Notes: generated by a model not told the origin, from the letters alone. Positions 7,342-18,207 are shown, numbered from the stretch's first letter. The stretch is 64,000 nucleotides of DNA from Xiheicaenibacterium sp046351325 (GCA_046351325.1 JAXLYR010000013.1:186001-250000), one strand, 5' to 3'. Numbers and translations are program-made.

Positions 7342-9391
7342 GCCGCGAGCCCCTGCGGCGGCGCACGCGCGTCGCTAGTGAACCGAGCGCCAAGAGCGCG
7401 AAGGTCGCGCCGCCTGCGTCCGTGTCGCGCCGCGCGCCCGTGCGACACGAGCAGCCGTCGCCGCCGTCGCTCGCGCTATCGCCACCGGTGCCTGCGCCAC
7501 CCGCGCCGCCGTCGCCGCTCGCGGCGCCGGAGCCCGTCGTCGTCGGCCCCATCGATCCGCCGACGCCACCGCCGCCTGCGCCGCCCTCGCCGGGGCCAGG
7601 GCCGATCGGGGGCTCACCGAGGTGTCGCGCGAACCGCGAGATCGAGACCTCGTCGAGTCGACCCTGAAAGGCGCCGTCGCCGTCGGGGCACGCGGCGCGC
7701 GCCCCGGGGCCGCCGATGCTCAGCGCGTCGGTCGTCGAGGTGATCGTGCCCGCCGCGAGCGTCGCCGTCGTTACTTGGACGCCGTCAAACCAAAAGCCGG
7801 CGTTGCCCGTCGCGCCGTCGTATTCGAAGGCGACGTGCGTCCAGGTGTCGAGCGGAAGGGCGGGGGATGCCAGCGAGACCTGCGTGCCCCCGACGTTCAC
7901 GCGGGCCTGGAGCGCGTGGTTCTCCTCGAGCACGACCGAGTACGAACCGTTCGCGATGTCCCCCTTACCGATGAGTAAGCGCCAGTTGTTCGCGGCGTCG
8001 CAGTCGGGCTCGCTGGGCGCGACGCTGAACTCGATGGTGACGCCGTTCGCGGGGTTCAGGCTCGTCGCGTTCGCGACGACCACGCGGTCGTCGACGCCGT
8101 CGAACGCGAGGGATTTGCCTAGCGCGCCGTCGTTCGCCTTCGCGAAGGTGAGGCCGCCCTCGAGCGAGCCCGTGTTGAAATACCCCGAGACGTCCGGGGT
8201 CTTCGTCGTGTCGAGCTCGCCCGCGGCGTTCACGCTCTCGTTGAGGTGCCAGAGGCCGGCGTAGTTGCCGTCGAGGCCGTCGTCGAAGCTGAGCTCGACG
8301 TAGTTCGAAGTGTTGCTGCCGAAGAAGGGCCAGACGTCGACGCCCGAGCTGACCGGCAGCTCGGAGAACGTCTTCGGCCCGGGCGACGAGAAGAAGAGCC
8401 TTACTGTATTGTCAGTGTCCGGGTTCGCGCCGCCGTCGATGTGCGCGACGCCCCAGTTGGTCGGGTAGCCGACGACGCTGAGCGCGTTGCGGCGCGGGCC
8501 GCAGCCAGGTGGATCTTCGGTCGCGCGGCACGGCATCGGCGCGGCCGCGAAGATGATCGCGTCGCCGTCGGGCATGAGCCACGGGTACGCGCCGTGGAAG
8601 AGGTCGCCCGCGTCGAACGGCGTGCCGTCGGCCGCGCGCAGGCGTCGCTCGGCGAGCGGGTAGGTGCCCGTCACGAGCGGGTCCTGGAACATCGAGCTGA
8701 TCGGCTTCGGCGAGGACCAACCGCTCGCGGCGCACGCGTTCGCGTTCACCGCGTACATGAGGATGTCGATCGTGCCGTCGTTCGCCGGGTGGCCTTGATA
8801 GACGAGGAGCTTGCCGTCGCGGGTGATCGTGGGCTCGATGCCCTTCAAGGTGGGGGACAGCGGCTCGGGCGCGCCGAAGATTGCTTTGTAGATCAAAGCA
8901 TCGGCGGAGCGCGGCGAGCTGACCCAGACCTGGAGTCGACGCCGCCGCATGACGAAGCCGCCGTCCGCCGCCGCGGTCACGGCGTCGCTGTCGATGAGCG
9001 TGACGTCGTAGCAGTCGAACGGGCCGGCCGCGTTCGCGGCGCCGGACTCGTCGCAGGCGTAGGGGGCGTGGCTCGCGTCGTCCTCACACAGGGCGAGCGC
9101 GTTCTCGGTGCCGTTCGGATCGCCGAAGACGTGCACGCGCGGGCTGAGGAGCGGGCCGCTCGCGTCGGGCAGACCGTCGGGCAAATAGGTCGCGGCCTCG
9201 GGGCGGAGCAGCTGCGCGCCCCACCCGAGGCTGTCGCGCACGAGCAAGAGCCGGCCGTCGAACGAGATGTTGTGCCCGTTGCCGCCGAACGCGCTCGGGA
9301 CGCTGCGGGTGCTCGTGACGGCGAGCGCGTCGCTCGCGAAGAGTCCAATCGACACACAGCCCAAGAAAGCGAGGCTGAGCCGAGAAAGCAT
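7334..9391 (-). CDS. Secreted LamG-domain protein with MYXO-CTERM-like sorting tail
   Basis: 685 residues with a Sec signal peptide (MLSRLSLAFLGCVSIGLFAS). The first half looks like a WD/PD40-type propeller that handles tolB-like repeats (ITRDGKLLVYQGHPANDGTI, WLMPDGDAIIFA). Residues about 370-570 are a LamG/concanavalin-A-like domain: GLWHLNES, then SLAFDGVDDRVVVAN, then TWTHVAFEYDG. A Gly/Ser-rich linker leads to the tail GCSCRTGARRDTDAGGATFA, a hydrophobic stretch and RVRRRRGSRLA, the arrangement of MYXO-CTERM cell-surface sorting signals (Cys, hydrophobic segment, basic end). Probable surface-attached glycan or protein binder. Confidence 0.85.
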   Translation of the reverse strand: MLSRLSLAFLGCVSIGLFASDALAVTSTRSVPSAFGGNGHNISFDGRLLLVRDSLGWGAQLLRPEAATYLPDGLPDASGPLLSPRVHVFGDPNGTENALALCEDDASHAPYACDESGAANAAGPFDCYDVTLIDSDAVTAAADGGFVMRRRRLQVWVSSPRSADALIYKAIFGAPEPLSPTLKGIEPTITRDGKLLVYQGHPANDGTIDILMYAVNANACAASGWSSPKPISSMFQDPLVTGTYPLAERRLRAADGTPFDAGDLFHGAYPWLMPDGDAIIFAAAPMPCRATEDPPGCGPRRNALSVVGYPTNWGVAHIDGGANPDTDNTVRLFFSSPGPKTFSELPVSSGVDVWPFFGSNTSNYVELSFDDGLDGNYAGLWHLNESVNAAGELDTTKTPDVSGYFNTGSLEGGLTFAKANDGALGKSLAFDGVDDRVVVANATSLNPANGVTIEFSVAPSEPDCDAANNWRLLIGKGDIANGSYSVVLEENHALQARVNVGGTQVSLASPALPLDTWTHVAFEYDGATGNAGFWFDGVQVTTATLAAGTITSTTDALSIGGPGARAACPDGDGAFQGRLDEVSISRFARHLGEPPIGPGPGEGGAGGGGVGGSMGPTTTGSGAASGDGGAGGAGTGGDSASDGGDGCSCRTGARRDTDAGGATFALLALGSLATRVRRRRGSRLA
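8882..8900. repeat. Dyad motif D, TGCTTTG-N5-CAAAGCA
   Basis: A perfect 7-5-7 inverted repeat within the LamG gene. An identical pair of arms with a different spacer occurs at 16057-16075 in an unrelated gene. Confidence 0.55.
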
Positions 9392-9443
9392 GATCCTCGG
9401 ATAACGCGGTGCCGTCTTGGGGACTAGTCTGGTCGGCGGTTCG

Positions 9444-9457
9444 TTACAGGAATGTCA
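9444..9457. repeat. Dyad motif A, TTACAGGAATGTCA
   Basis: Exact TNACA-N4-TGTNA copy in the 174-bp spacer between the start of the LamG gene and the stop of the lipoprotein gene upstream of it. The rest of this spacer shows only a T-rich stretch after the 9566 stop. Confidence 0.6.
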
Positions 9458-9565
9458 GCGCGAAGCGGAGCGCCAGCCCCGCGACAAAGCCCGATCGTTC
9501 GGTGAAACTCACCGGCGCCGAACGCGCCTCGCGCCGACGGGTGCATCTCTGCCCCAAAACAAAAA

Positions 9566-11293
9566 TCAGGGCTGGCTGGTCTTCAAGATCTTGGCGGTCG
9601 CGCCAGCCGCGCGTCCGCGCTCGGCGGCCTCGTCGCGGAGCTTCGCGTCTTCGAGCTTGGAGACCGCGTCGTCGTAGCGCTTCTGGAGGGCGAGCCAATA
9701 CGCGCCGTCGGCGTCACGCGGGACGGCGATCTGCCTCAGCACCGCAGCGTCGAACGCCGCGAGCCCGCCGATCGTCGTCGGCGTCGCGTACGTCTTGCTT
9801 GCGACGGCGTCGAACGCGCGGACGTCGCCGAACTTGGGCGTGAAGGGCTCGGTCTGCAGCATGAGGCCAGCGACGTCCTGCGGCCCATTTCGCAGGGCGA
9901 TCGCGAGCGCGAAGAAGAACTCGTCCTCGGGCGAGAGCGTCGCGCGGTCGAGCTTGGCGAAGTGCGCGATCGAGGCCTCGACGTCGAAAGCACGCCAATA
10001 CACGAGCGCCAAGCGCACCCGCAGTCGGGCGTAGGCCGCGCGCGCAGCGGGCGAGAGCGTGTCGCCCGCGTCTTTGACGGCCGAGCGGAACCAGAGCGGG
10101 ATGCCGTGGACCCCGAGCGCGGCGAGCATCGCGGGATCGGTCGCCGTCGCGGGATCGAGGATTTCTCCAGCGAAGAACGTCGGGAGCTTGGCCGCGAGTT
10201 TGCGCTCGACGTCCGTCTCGTCCGCGCGCAGCGGGGTCTCGGGCACCGCGAGGATGTCGAGCGAATCGACGCGCCGGCCGCCGTAGAGCTTCGCCAAGAG
10301 GGAGCGCGTCTGGCGCACGCGGCTGTCCATCAGGATGCCGGTGTTGGCCATCTCGCGCAGGCCGACGAGGGCCGCGTCGCGACCGCGCTGCTTGCGCGGC
10401 TCGAGCAGCTCGTCGAGCTTCGCGTAGTAGGCGTTCGCGAGCTCGGGGTCGGACTTCATCTCGTTCGAGATCGGCACGTCGCGCACGACCTCGACCATGC
10501 GCAGATCAGCCCAGCCCGCGTTGATCGCGACGAGCCCGCGACCGAACCCGACGAGCGCGAAGCCCTGCTGCGCGAGGGTCTTGATCGCGACGGCCTGCTC
10601 GTCGAACCACTTCTTCACGGGGCCGGCGGTGAAGGCCTCGACCCGCTTCTTCGTGAAGGGCGGCTCGAGCTGCGGCGGGCTGCCGACTGCACGCGAGAGG
10701 CGCGCCGAGAGGGCCTGGCCGATCAGCGTGTGCTGGATGCTGCCCGGCATGCCCGCGGGCTTTGCCTTGAGGATGGGCTGCGCGAGCTCATCACCGCACT
10801 CGACCGGCGCGAGCTCGATGTGGAGCGAGCGCACGGTGCCGGCGGGGAGACCCTCACACGACTCGAGCGCGAGGAGCGCAGCGTCGCGCGCGTCGTCCGT
10901 GAGGTCGAGCGCTTCGGCGAGCGAGGCGAGCGCGAGAGGTTTGGTCGCGCAGGACTTCGGGGCGGCGCCTGCCTTGCGCTTGATCCACGCGTCACACGAC
11001 TTCGGCGCGGCGGGGACGCCCGCCGGCGGGGGCTCGAGCGCGGCGTCGGCGATGGTCGGCTTCGGCCCTTTGAGGATGGGCAGCTCTTCGTCGCGCTGGC
11101 TGACCTCGACCGCGAAGGGATCGTTCGGATCGGGCGGAGGTGTGCTCGCGCTCGCGCTCGCAGAGGCCGAAACCGCGGCCGAGTTCGACGCGCTCGCGGT
11201 CGTCCGCGGCTCGTTCGGATCCGGCGAGGGGCCACACGCCGCGCCGAGCGCAGCGACCGCGAACACGACACCGAAGAGCCGACGAGCCTGCAT
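9566..11293 (-). CDS. Lipoprotein of unknown function
   Basis: 575 residues. Signal peptide and lipobox MQARRLFGVVFAVAALGAAC, then a Ser/Ala/Pro-rich linker (ASASASASTPPPDPNDP) of the kind common in myxobacterial lipoproteins. The globular part contains an alpha-helical array (residues 130-560) with TPR-like periodicity (AARAAYARLRVRLALVYWRA, ASIAHFAKLDRATLSPEDEF). I recognise no catalytic motif. It is the upstream member of a run of minus-strand envelope genes. On the coding strand the stop is followed by a T-rich tract (ATTTTTGTTTT), which may help termination. Confidence 0.75.
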   Translation of the reverse strand: MQARRLFGVVFAVAALGAACGPSPDPNEPRTTASASNSAAVSASASASASTPPPDPNDPFAVEVSQRDEELPILKGPKPTIADAALEPPPAGVPAAPKSCDAWIKRKAGAAPKSCATKPLALASLAEALDLTDDARDAALLALESCEGLPAGTVRSLHIELAPVECGDELAQPILKAKPAGMPGSIQHTLIGQALSARLSRAVGSPPQLEPPFTKKRVEAFTAGPVKKWFDEQAVAIKTLAQQGFALVGFGRGLVAINAGWADLRMVEVVRDVPISNEMKSDPELANAYYAKLDELLEPRKQRGRDAALVGLREMANTGILMDSRVRQTRSLLAKLYGGRRVDSLDILAVPETPLRADETDVERKLAAKLPTFFAGEILDPATATDPAMLAALGVHGIPLWFRSAVKDAGDTLSPAARAAYARLRVRLALVYWRAFDVEASIAHFAKLDRATLSPEDEFFFALAIALRNGPQDVAGLMLQTEPFTPKFGDVRAFDAVASKTYATPTTIGGLAAFDAAVLRQIAVPRDADGAYWLALQKRYDDAVSKLEDAKLRDEAAERGRAAGATAKILKTSQP

Positions 11294-11304
11294 GGCTCCA
11301 GCCC

Positions 11305-12126
11305 TTACTGGAACTGCACGCCCGTGTCGACGAGGCTCCCCGGTTCGAAGCCCTGGAGCGTGACCTCGATCGTTTGACCATCAACGGATACGAACTGCAG
11401 GTCGAACGCGCCCTCACCGAAGCCGCCGTCGTCGTTGAGCGTGCCGTCGGTCTCGCGCCGCAGCGAGAACCAGTCCGCGTGGTTGGTGCTGCGCACGGCG
11501 ACGTGATCGAAGGGCATGCGCGCGTTGCGCACCCAGAGGCTCGTCCAATACGGGTTCGCGCCCGTCTGGAACTGCAAGAGGATGTTCCCGTTCTCGGGGC
11601 AGCGCGCGAGCTGCCAGTTCATCGGGCGCGGGTTCTCGGGGGTGCCCTGCGGGTCGTCTTCGTGGATGAGATCGTACGCGTCGGGGCTCATGTCCATGTC
11701 GCCGGGCGCGTTGGAGACGCCGGTCGTAACGACGTGGACGAGCACCTGCTTGCCGAGCCGCGTCGTCACGAGCGCGCAGGCGTCACACAGGTTGCCGTCG
11801 CCGTTCAGCGACTGATCGATCCCCGCGAGGAACGGCCCCGTCAGGTTCTGAACCTCGGTGGGGTAGGGCGCGCACGAGTTGTGAAACGCCGTCTCGGCGA
11901 AGTCGACGGGGCCGAGGTGATAGCTGCCCTCGTGCACGTCGCCGAAGGTCTCGCTGCCCGGCGGCACCGCGACGAAGCCACCCTCCCCGGAGGTCGCGCC
12001 GGAGCCGGTGTCGCCGCCCTGGCCGGACGCGCCGGAGCCGTTCCCGCCGGTGGAGCTGTCGTCACCGCAACCGTTTGCCCCCCAAAGCATCGCGAAGCCG
12101 AGCACGAATCCAAGCGCGCGTGTCAT
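11305..12126 (-). CDS. Expansin-like lipoprotein
   Basis: 273 residues. Signal peptide with lipobox (GANGC) and a Gly/Ser linker to about residue 55. Residues 60-160 read as the double-psi beta-barrel of expansins: HEGSYHLGPVDFAETAFHNS, then ACALVTTRLGKQVLVHVVTT, then GDMDMSPDAYDLI with the conserved Asp-x-Asp-x-Ser pattern. Residues 165-273 match the CBM63-like second domain: NWQLARCPENGNILLQFQTG, ANPYWTSLWVRNARMPFDHV, ending in LVDTGVQF. Expansins loosen cellulose or peptidoglycan without hydrolysis, and the likely site is the outer cell surface. It stands alone on the minus strand. Confidence 0.8.
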   Translation of the reverse strand: MTRALGFVLGFAMLWGANGCGDDSSTGGNGSGASGQGGDTGSGATSGEGGFVAVPPGSETFGDVHEGSYHLGPVDFAETAFHNSCAPYPTEVQNLTGPFLAGIDQSLNGDGNLCDACALVTTRLGKQVLVHVVTTGVSNAPGDMDMSPDAYDLIHEDDPQGTPENPRPMNWQLARCPENGNILLQFQTGANPYWTSLWVRNARMPFDHVAVRSTNHADWFSLRRETDGTLNDDGGFGEGAFDLQFVSVDGQTIEVTLQGFEPGSLVDTGVQFQ

Positions 12127-12162
12127 GGGAGCGATGGTACACCGCCGCGCTCCCTCCGCGCC

Positions 12163-13833
<1,671 letters not shown>

Positions 13834-13848
13834 GGTGCGCGCATGATG

Positions 13849-15213
13849 TCACGCGCCCTCGCCCGCGGGATCCGTCCCTGCCGGTGGCGGCTTCCACGGG
13901 TGGAACTCGAGGTTCGGATCGGGCGTCTCCTGGGGTGGGCGCAGCGCTTCCGGGACGTTGCGCAAGTTGATCCGGATGCGGACCCACGTGGACGAGCGCC
14001 CGCGCATCGTGTCGACGAGGATGTCCTCGACCGCGAGGTGCGCGGCGGCCTCGGCGTGCCGTGTCTTCCAGCGTTCGAGGCCCGCGAGAGCCTCTTCTTT
14101 GAGGGCGGCGTTCGCGATGATGAGGAGCGGCATCTTCGAGGCGCGCCTGCCCGTCGCGGAGATCGTTTGACCTCCTAAGACCTCGGTCGTTTGAGCTCCA
14201 ACGATAGGTGGATTTTGGGGGGCAGAGTCTGCACCCTTCGCGTGCGACGCGGACTTCCCGCGCACCCTCGGGGTCTTCGTGCGCGGACTGCTGTCGGACT
14301 CGTCGCGCGCGGCCCACTCGAGGAGCCGCTCGATCGAGAAGCGCGCCCGATCAATCTCCGCGTGCAGATCGCCGAGCGCCGCGAGGCGCGCGGGCATCGA
14401 GCGCATCGTGAAGTCGCCAGGCTCGCAGGTCGCGACCTCTTCCCACGAGAGCGGCGCCGAGACGCGCGCGTCGGGCAGCGGACGGATCGAATACGCCGAG
14501 CACGTCGTGCGATCCTTCGCGTTCTGGTTGTAATCGAGGAAGACGCCGTGACGCTCTTCCTTCCACCACTTCGCGGTGGCGATCGACGGCGCGCGCCGCT
14601 CGACCTCGCGCGCGAGCGCAAAGGCCGCGCGCCGCACGTCGGTGAAGCTCCAGCGCGGCTCGATCCGCACGAGGATGTGCATGCCGCGCGAGCCGCTCGT
14701 CTTCGGCCAGCCCTCGAGGCCGAGCTCGGTGAGGAGCGCGCGGACCTCGAGCGCGACGGCGCGCACCGTGGGCCAGTCGACGCCAGGCCCCGGATCGAGG
14801 TCGACGCGGAGCTCGTCGGGGTGCTCGAGATCGCCCGACCGCACCGGGTGCGGGTGGAGCTCCATGCACCCGAGGTTCACGATCCAAATGAGGCCGGCGA
14901 CGTCGTCGACGACGATCTCGTCTGCGGTGCGCCCCGAGGGAAATCGCAGCTCGACCGTGCGCAGGTAGCTCGGGAGCTTCGCGGGGGCGCGCTTTTGGTA
15001 GAAGGGCGGCGCGCTGGCTCCGTCGACGAATCGCTTGAGGACGACAGGCCGATCCGCGATGCCGCGGAGCGCGCCCTCGGCGACGGCGAGGAAGTAGCGA
15101 ACGATGTCGAGCTTGGTGATCCCGAGCTCGGCGAAATACGGCTTCTCCGGGTGCGTGATGCGGACGGCGTGGCCGCCGGCCTCGATCTCGACGACGTCGT
15201 GTTTGTCGGGCAT
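13849..15213 (-). CDS. ligD: Stand-alone LigD-type NHEJ polymerase (PolDom) with extra C-terminal region
   Basis: 454 residues. Residues 1-290 are the LigD primase-polymerase domain: VRITHPEKPYFAELGITKLD, then VLKRFVDGASAPPFYQKRAP, then ELRVDLDPGPGVDWPTVRAV with the catalytic DLDPGPG acidic pair, SGSRGMHILVRI, and KTRLDYNQN-equivalent GVFLDYNQNAKDRTTCSAYS. The end, MPARLAALGDLHAEIDRARF, is also typical. A linker (about 305-350) precedes an additional segment, RGRSSTWVRIRINLRNVPEA to PDPNLEFHPW. It adds ribonucleotides during end joining. No Ku or ligase gene is in the window. The start abuts the stop of the TIGR02996 gene, so the two are probably cotranscribed. Confidence 0.88.
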   Translation of the reverse strand: MPDKHDVVEIEAGGHAVRITHPEKPYFAELGITKLDIVRYFLAVAEGALRGIADRPVVLKRFVDGASAPPFYQKRAPAKLPSYLRTVELRFPSGRTADEIVVDDVAGLIWIVNLGCMELHPHPVRSGDLEHPDELRVDLDPGPGVDWPTVRAVALEVRALLTELGLEGWPKTSGSRGMHILVRIEPRWSFTDVRRAAFALAREVERRAPSIATAKWWKEERHGVFLDYNQNAKDRTTCSAYSIRPLPDARVSAPLSWEEVATCEPGDFTMRSMPARLAALGDLHAEIDRARFSIERLLEWAARDESDSSPRTKTPRVRGKSASHAKGADSAPQNPPIVGAQTTEVLGGQTISATGRRASKMPLLIIANAALKEEALAGLERWKTRHAEAAAHLAVEDILVDTMRGRSSTWVRIRINLRNVPEALRPPQETPDPNLEFHPWKPPPAGTDPAGEGA

Positions 15214-16881
15214 TCAAACCACCGTCGAGAGGGTCGCGTTCGGGAAGCGGCGCAGCGCGAGCGAGAGCTGGTCGTGGGCTCGCGCGGCCCCATCGGGGGC
15301 GCGGACCGTGACGGCGTCGACGGTCCGCGGATCGAGCGTCTCGAGCGACGCGATCGGCAGCTCGACCTCCGGGCCGAAGAGAACGGGCGCGCGCAGCGAG
15401 ATGTCGACCGAGGTCTTTCGGTCTCGGTGCGTGATGGTCGCGGCGACCGCGCCGAGGCCGAGGATGAGGGTGGTGAGCGCTGGCGGCAGCGACCGAACGA
15501 AGCTGCCGAGATCGATGAGGCCGCGAGCGGCGGTAGCCGGCTTGTAGATCTCGAGCTTTGACAATGTCTCACGAATCGAGCTCTCGAAGAGCCAGGCGCT
15601 GGTCGCGGCGCTGAGCGCGGAGATCATCCCCGGCACGCGGTGCTCGACGTGCTCCAGCTTCGGGAAGGCTTGCGTCTTGGCGGCTGCGCGGCCCATCGCT
15701 TCGAAGTCCTCCTCGTTCGCGAAGCCCAGGCTCAGCTTGGTGACGGGGAGCGCGGGGCAAGCGCACAGCTTCACGAAGGTGTTCGGCGAGAGCTCCACGA
15801 GCGAGCGGAGCGCCCGCGCTGCGACGACGGTCACGGGCTCGTCCGTCGTGAGCTCGACGACTGTGGCCCACGATGGGTGGGCGCCGACCTCCTCGCGTTG
15901 GTCCCTGTTGCGATAGCGCGTCGCACACCTCGCCAAGAAGCCGCGCTCGAACCGGACCGACTTCGGCACGAGCACCCGGTCGAGCGGGCCGAGCCACTCG
16001 GCTTGGTGAGCCTTCAGCAGGGCGCGCACGCGTCGCTCCTCCGTCGGCTTCGGAGATGCTTTGAGCTGCAAAGCAATGAACTCCCCGCGCGCCGAGCCGC
16101 GCTGGGCGCACCAATCCCCGTACACGAGGCGCGGAGCGTCGTCGTCGGGCGCGCTGTAGATCGCCTCGAGCAGCGTCGCCTCGTCTTCGGTCGACGGGCG
16201 GGAGGGCTCGTCCTCGAGCGCGTCGAAGGTGGGCGCCGGCCCGCTCGCGAGGCGCGTGGCGTGCGCCGAGATCTCGTCGAGGAGCTGTCCTGCCTCCGCG
16301 TCGAGCTCGGGCTCGGTCGCGCTCGAGAGCGCGACGATGGCCTTGTCCTGCTGCGGCGTGAGACGGACCTCCTTCCGGAGCGCGAGGAGCTCCTCGCGGT
16401 GACGAGGGTCGAGCGAATCGGCGAGCGATTTCAGCGCCAGGTTGCGCACGGGAGAGAAGTGGGGGCTGTGCGCCCCGAGGCCGAAGCGCGCGGCCTGTAG
16501 CGTGCGCGCGCTCACGCGCGGGTCAGGGCCATACGTGGAGATCAGGCGCTCGAAGCGCACGCGCACGAACGGGCTGTCCGCGCCGGGGAGCGCCTCCAAG
16601 AGGGCGGGCAGGGCCTCGGGGAGGGCGCGCTCACACGAGGCCATCCACGCGTCGTGCGTCGCGCTCGCTGTCTTTTGCCTCGCGAGCGCGGGCACCCCGC
16701 GCGCGGCCTCGTTCGAGACGAGCTCGAGCACGCGAGCGATCTCACCCGCGTGTGCGGCGCGCCACGCGCTGACGAGCGCGGTGATGGCCGCGCGTCGATC
16801 CCCCGCGGCGAGCGCGCTGGCAGCCGCGCGCAGCGGAGTGAGGACATCGGCGGTGAGGTTCTCGGCTCGCTTCGCAGGCAC
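15214..16881 (-). CDS. TIGR02996-domain protein, function unknown
   Basis: 555 residues from GTG. The N-terminal half is helical (residues 1-220). Residues 230-275 carry the repeat-companion domain known from Gemmata and Myxococcota (TIGR02996): ATLLEAIYSAPDDDAPRLVY then GDWCAQRGSARGEFIALQLK. After it come beta-alpha repeats reminiscent of degenerate leucine-rich repeats (LPVTKLSLGFANEEDFEAMG). Its stop is directly followed by the LigD-type polymerase start. A second protein with the same domain lies at 21660. The molecular role of the domain is unknown. Confidence 0.8.
   Translation of the reverse strand: MPAKRAENLTADVLTPLRAAASALAAGDRRAAITALVSAWRAAHAGEIARVLELVSNEAARGVPALARQKTASATHDAWMASCERALPEALPALLEALPGADSPFVRVRFERLISTYGPDPRVSARTLQAARFGLGAHSPHFSPVRNLALKSLADSLDPRHREELLALRKEVRLTPQQDKAIVALSSATEPELDAEAGQLLDEISAHATRLASGPAPTFDALEDEPSRPSTEDEATLLEAIYSAPDDDAPRLVYGDWCAQRGSARGEFIALQLKASPKPTEERRVRALLKAHQAEWLGPLDRVLVPKSVRFERGFLARCATRYRNRDQREEVGAHPSWATVVELTTDEPVTVVAARALRSLVELSPNTFVKLCACPALPVTKLSLGFANEEDFEAMGRAAAKTQAFPKLEHVEHRVPGMISALSAATSAWLFESSIRETLSKLEIYKPATAARGLIDLGSFVRSLPPALTTLILGLGAVAATITHRDRKTSVDISLRAPVLFGPEVELPIASLETLDPRTVDAVTVRAPDGAARAHDQLSLALRRFPNATLSTVV
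16057..16075. repeat. Dyad motif D, TGCTTTG-N5-CAAAGCA
   Basis: A perfect 7-5-7 inverted repeat inside the TIGR02996 gene, with the same arms as at 8882. Degenerate relatives are at 12071-12089 and 53568-53586. Confidence 0.55.
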
Positions 16882-16891
16882 GCGACGGAAT

Positions 16892-18133
16892 CTAGCGAGC
16901 TCTCGACCAGAGTCGAAGCTCGGTGCCCTCGAGCGCGCTCGAGCACGTCGGCTCGTCGTCGGCGGCGGCGCGCACGCCCTGAAAGAGGTGAGCTGCCGCG
17001 GACTGGTGATTCAGGATCCGGGCGCGCTCGAGCACCGCATAGGGGATGATGGGCCCGTTTCCATCGAGGGCTCGATTGGCGGTTATGTTGTCGTGATTGG
17101 CGATCAGGATGCCCCCTTCGGTGAGCACCCATAGAGCGCTATCGGCATGTTCTGGACAGTCCCATAAATACCGACCCTCCGAGGAAGAGGCTTCGTCTTC
17201 ACAGCGATAGGCTCGCGTCTCGCCGAGGGTGAAGGTCGTGGCCCCGGCGGGGATTTGTAGATAGGTCCCGAGGCAGTCGCTCACCAGATCGCGGAGCGCT
17301 TGTGTGTCCGTGACGACGTCCTCGAGCTCCAATGGAGCGCCTGTCGTCAAGTCGAGCGTCTTCGCCTCGAGGAAGTCGCTCGAGGGGTGAGCGCTGGTCG
17401 AGTCATAACCCACAAATCGGTAGAAGCTCAGGATGCTGGCGGTCGCCGAGACGATCGCTACGCCGAGGTCGCGCGTCCCGGAATCTTCGCAGGTTTCCAC
17501 TTCTTTCTTCCAGCCGTCGAAGTAGGAGCTTTGTAGTTGTCGATTGAGGCGTGCTTCGAGGTCCGCGTCCGAGCCGCCGAAGATGCGAAGCCCAGTCTCG
17601 GTGACGCGGCACTGGGCGTCGTCTCGGCTCGCCTCGGCCTCGCGGGTGACTCGGTAGAAACCAGGCCACGTCTTGGGTAGCGGCGTGAGTTCGACGGACA
17701 CCCCGTGCTTGACCCCGTTTGCCAAATGCAAGGTCGCTCGGACCACGCCTTCTGAGCATTGCCCTGTCGGGGCGCCGTCGTCGGCGCGAGGAGGAACGAT
17801 GTCGCGCAGCGTGACGACGGAGGGCGCGCTGCCTTCCTCCTCGTCGAAGTGCAACGCGCCGTAGAAGAGCCCGTCCTTTGGGCTGAGCACGACGGTGAAG
17901 GGCTTGTCGCCGAGCGTCCCGCGGAAGGGGCGGGAGAGGTCGCAGTCGAGCGGGGCCGCGTCGTCGAGACTCATGGATAGCGGGCGCGTCGTCACGACGA
18001 AGGTCGTGGGCGCGACGACCGTCTTCGGCTCGGGTCGCGTCGGGCTGGTCGAAGCGCGCCCGCTGACAGCAGCCGAGCAGCCGAGCAAACTCGAGAGCGC
18101 GAGCGTCGATAGGCGAAGAGCAGTTGCTACCAT
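16892..18133 (-). CDS. Lipoprotein with possible DUF3298/RsiV-like domain
   Basis: 413 residues. Signal peptide MVATALRLSTLALSSLLGC with the lipobox at the end. The C-terminal part has the layout of DUF3298-type domains: HPSSDFLEAKTLDLTTGAPL, LELEDVVTDTQALRDLVSDC, then a late strand FTLGETRAYRCEDE and a final WVLTEGGILIANHDN segment. DUF3298 occurs in anti-sigma factor RsiV and in lysozyme or peptidoglycan deacetylase partners. The assignment is by pattern only. Several Cys residues in the mature part suggest extracytoplasmic disulfides. Confidence 0.65.
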   Translation of the reverse strand: MVATALRLSTLALSSLLGCSAAVSGRASTSPTRPEPKTVVAPTTFVVTTRPLSMSLDDAAPLDCDLSRPFRGTLGDKPFTVVLSPKDGLFYGALHFDEEEGSAPSVVTLRDIVPPRADDGAPTGQCSEGVVRATLHLANGVKHGVSVELTPLPKTWPGFYRVTREAEASRDDAQCRVTETGLRIFGGSDADLEARLNRQLQSSYFDGWKKEVETCEDSGTRDLGVAIVSATASILSFYRFVGYDSTSAHPSSDFLEAKTLDLTTGAPLELEDVVTDTQALRDLVSDCLGTYLQIPAGATTFTLGETRAYRCEDEASSSEGRYLWDCPEHADSALWVLTEGGILIANHDNITANRALDGNGPIIPYAVLERARILNHQSAAAHLFQGVRAAADDEPTCSSALEGTELRLWSRAR

Positions 18134-18193
18134 CGGCGGTGTGAGGCTTTCAACGCGGTGATGCGTTTGGCCATTCCGTGAGAGGCCAAGTGG

Positions 18194-18207
18194 TTACAGC
18201 GCTGTTA
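18194..18207. repeat. Dyad motif A, TTACAGCGCTGTTA
   Basis: Exact TNACA-N4-TGTNA copy in the spacer between divergent lipoprotein genes (starts at 18133 and about 18290). It could act on either promoter. Confidence 0.6.

Noticed and set aside
14191..15561. A 456-codon plus-strand frame over the LigD-type polymerase gene
   Set aside because: Shadow of a well-supported gene; low-complexity composition.
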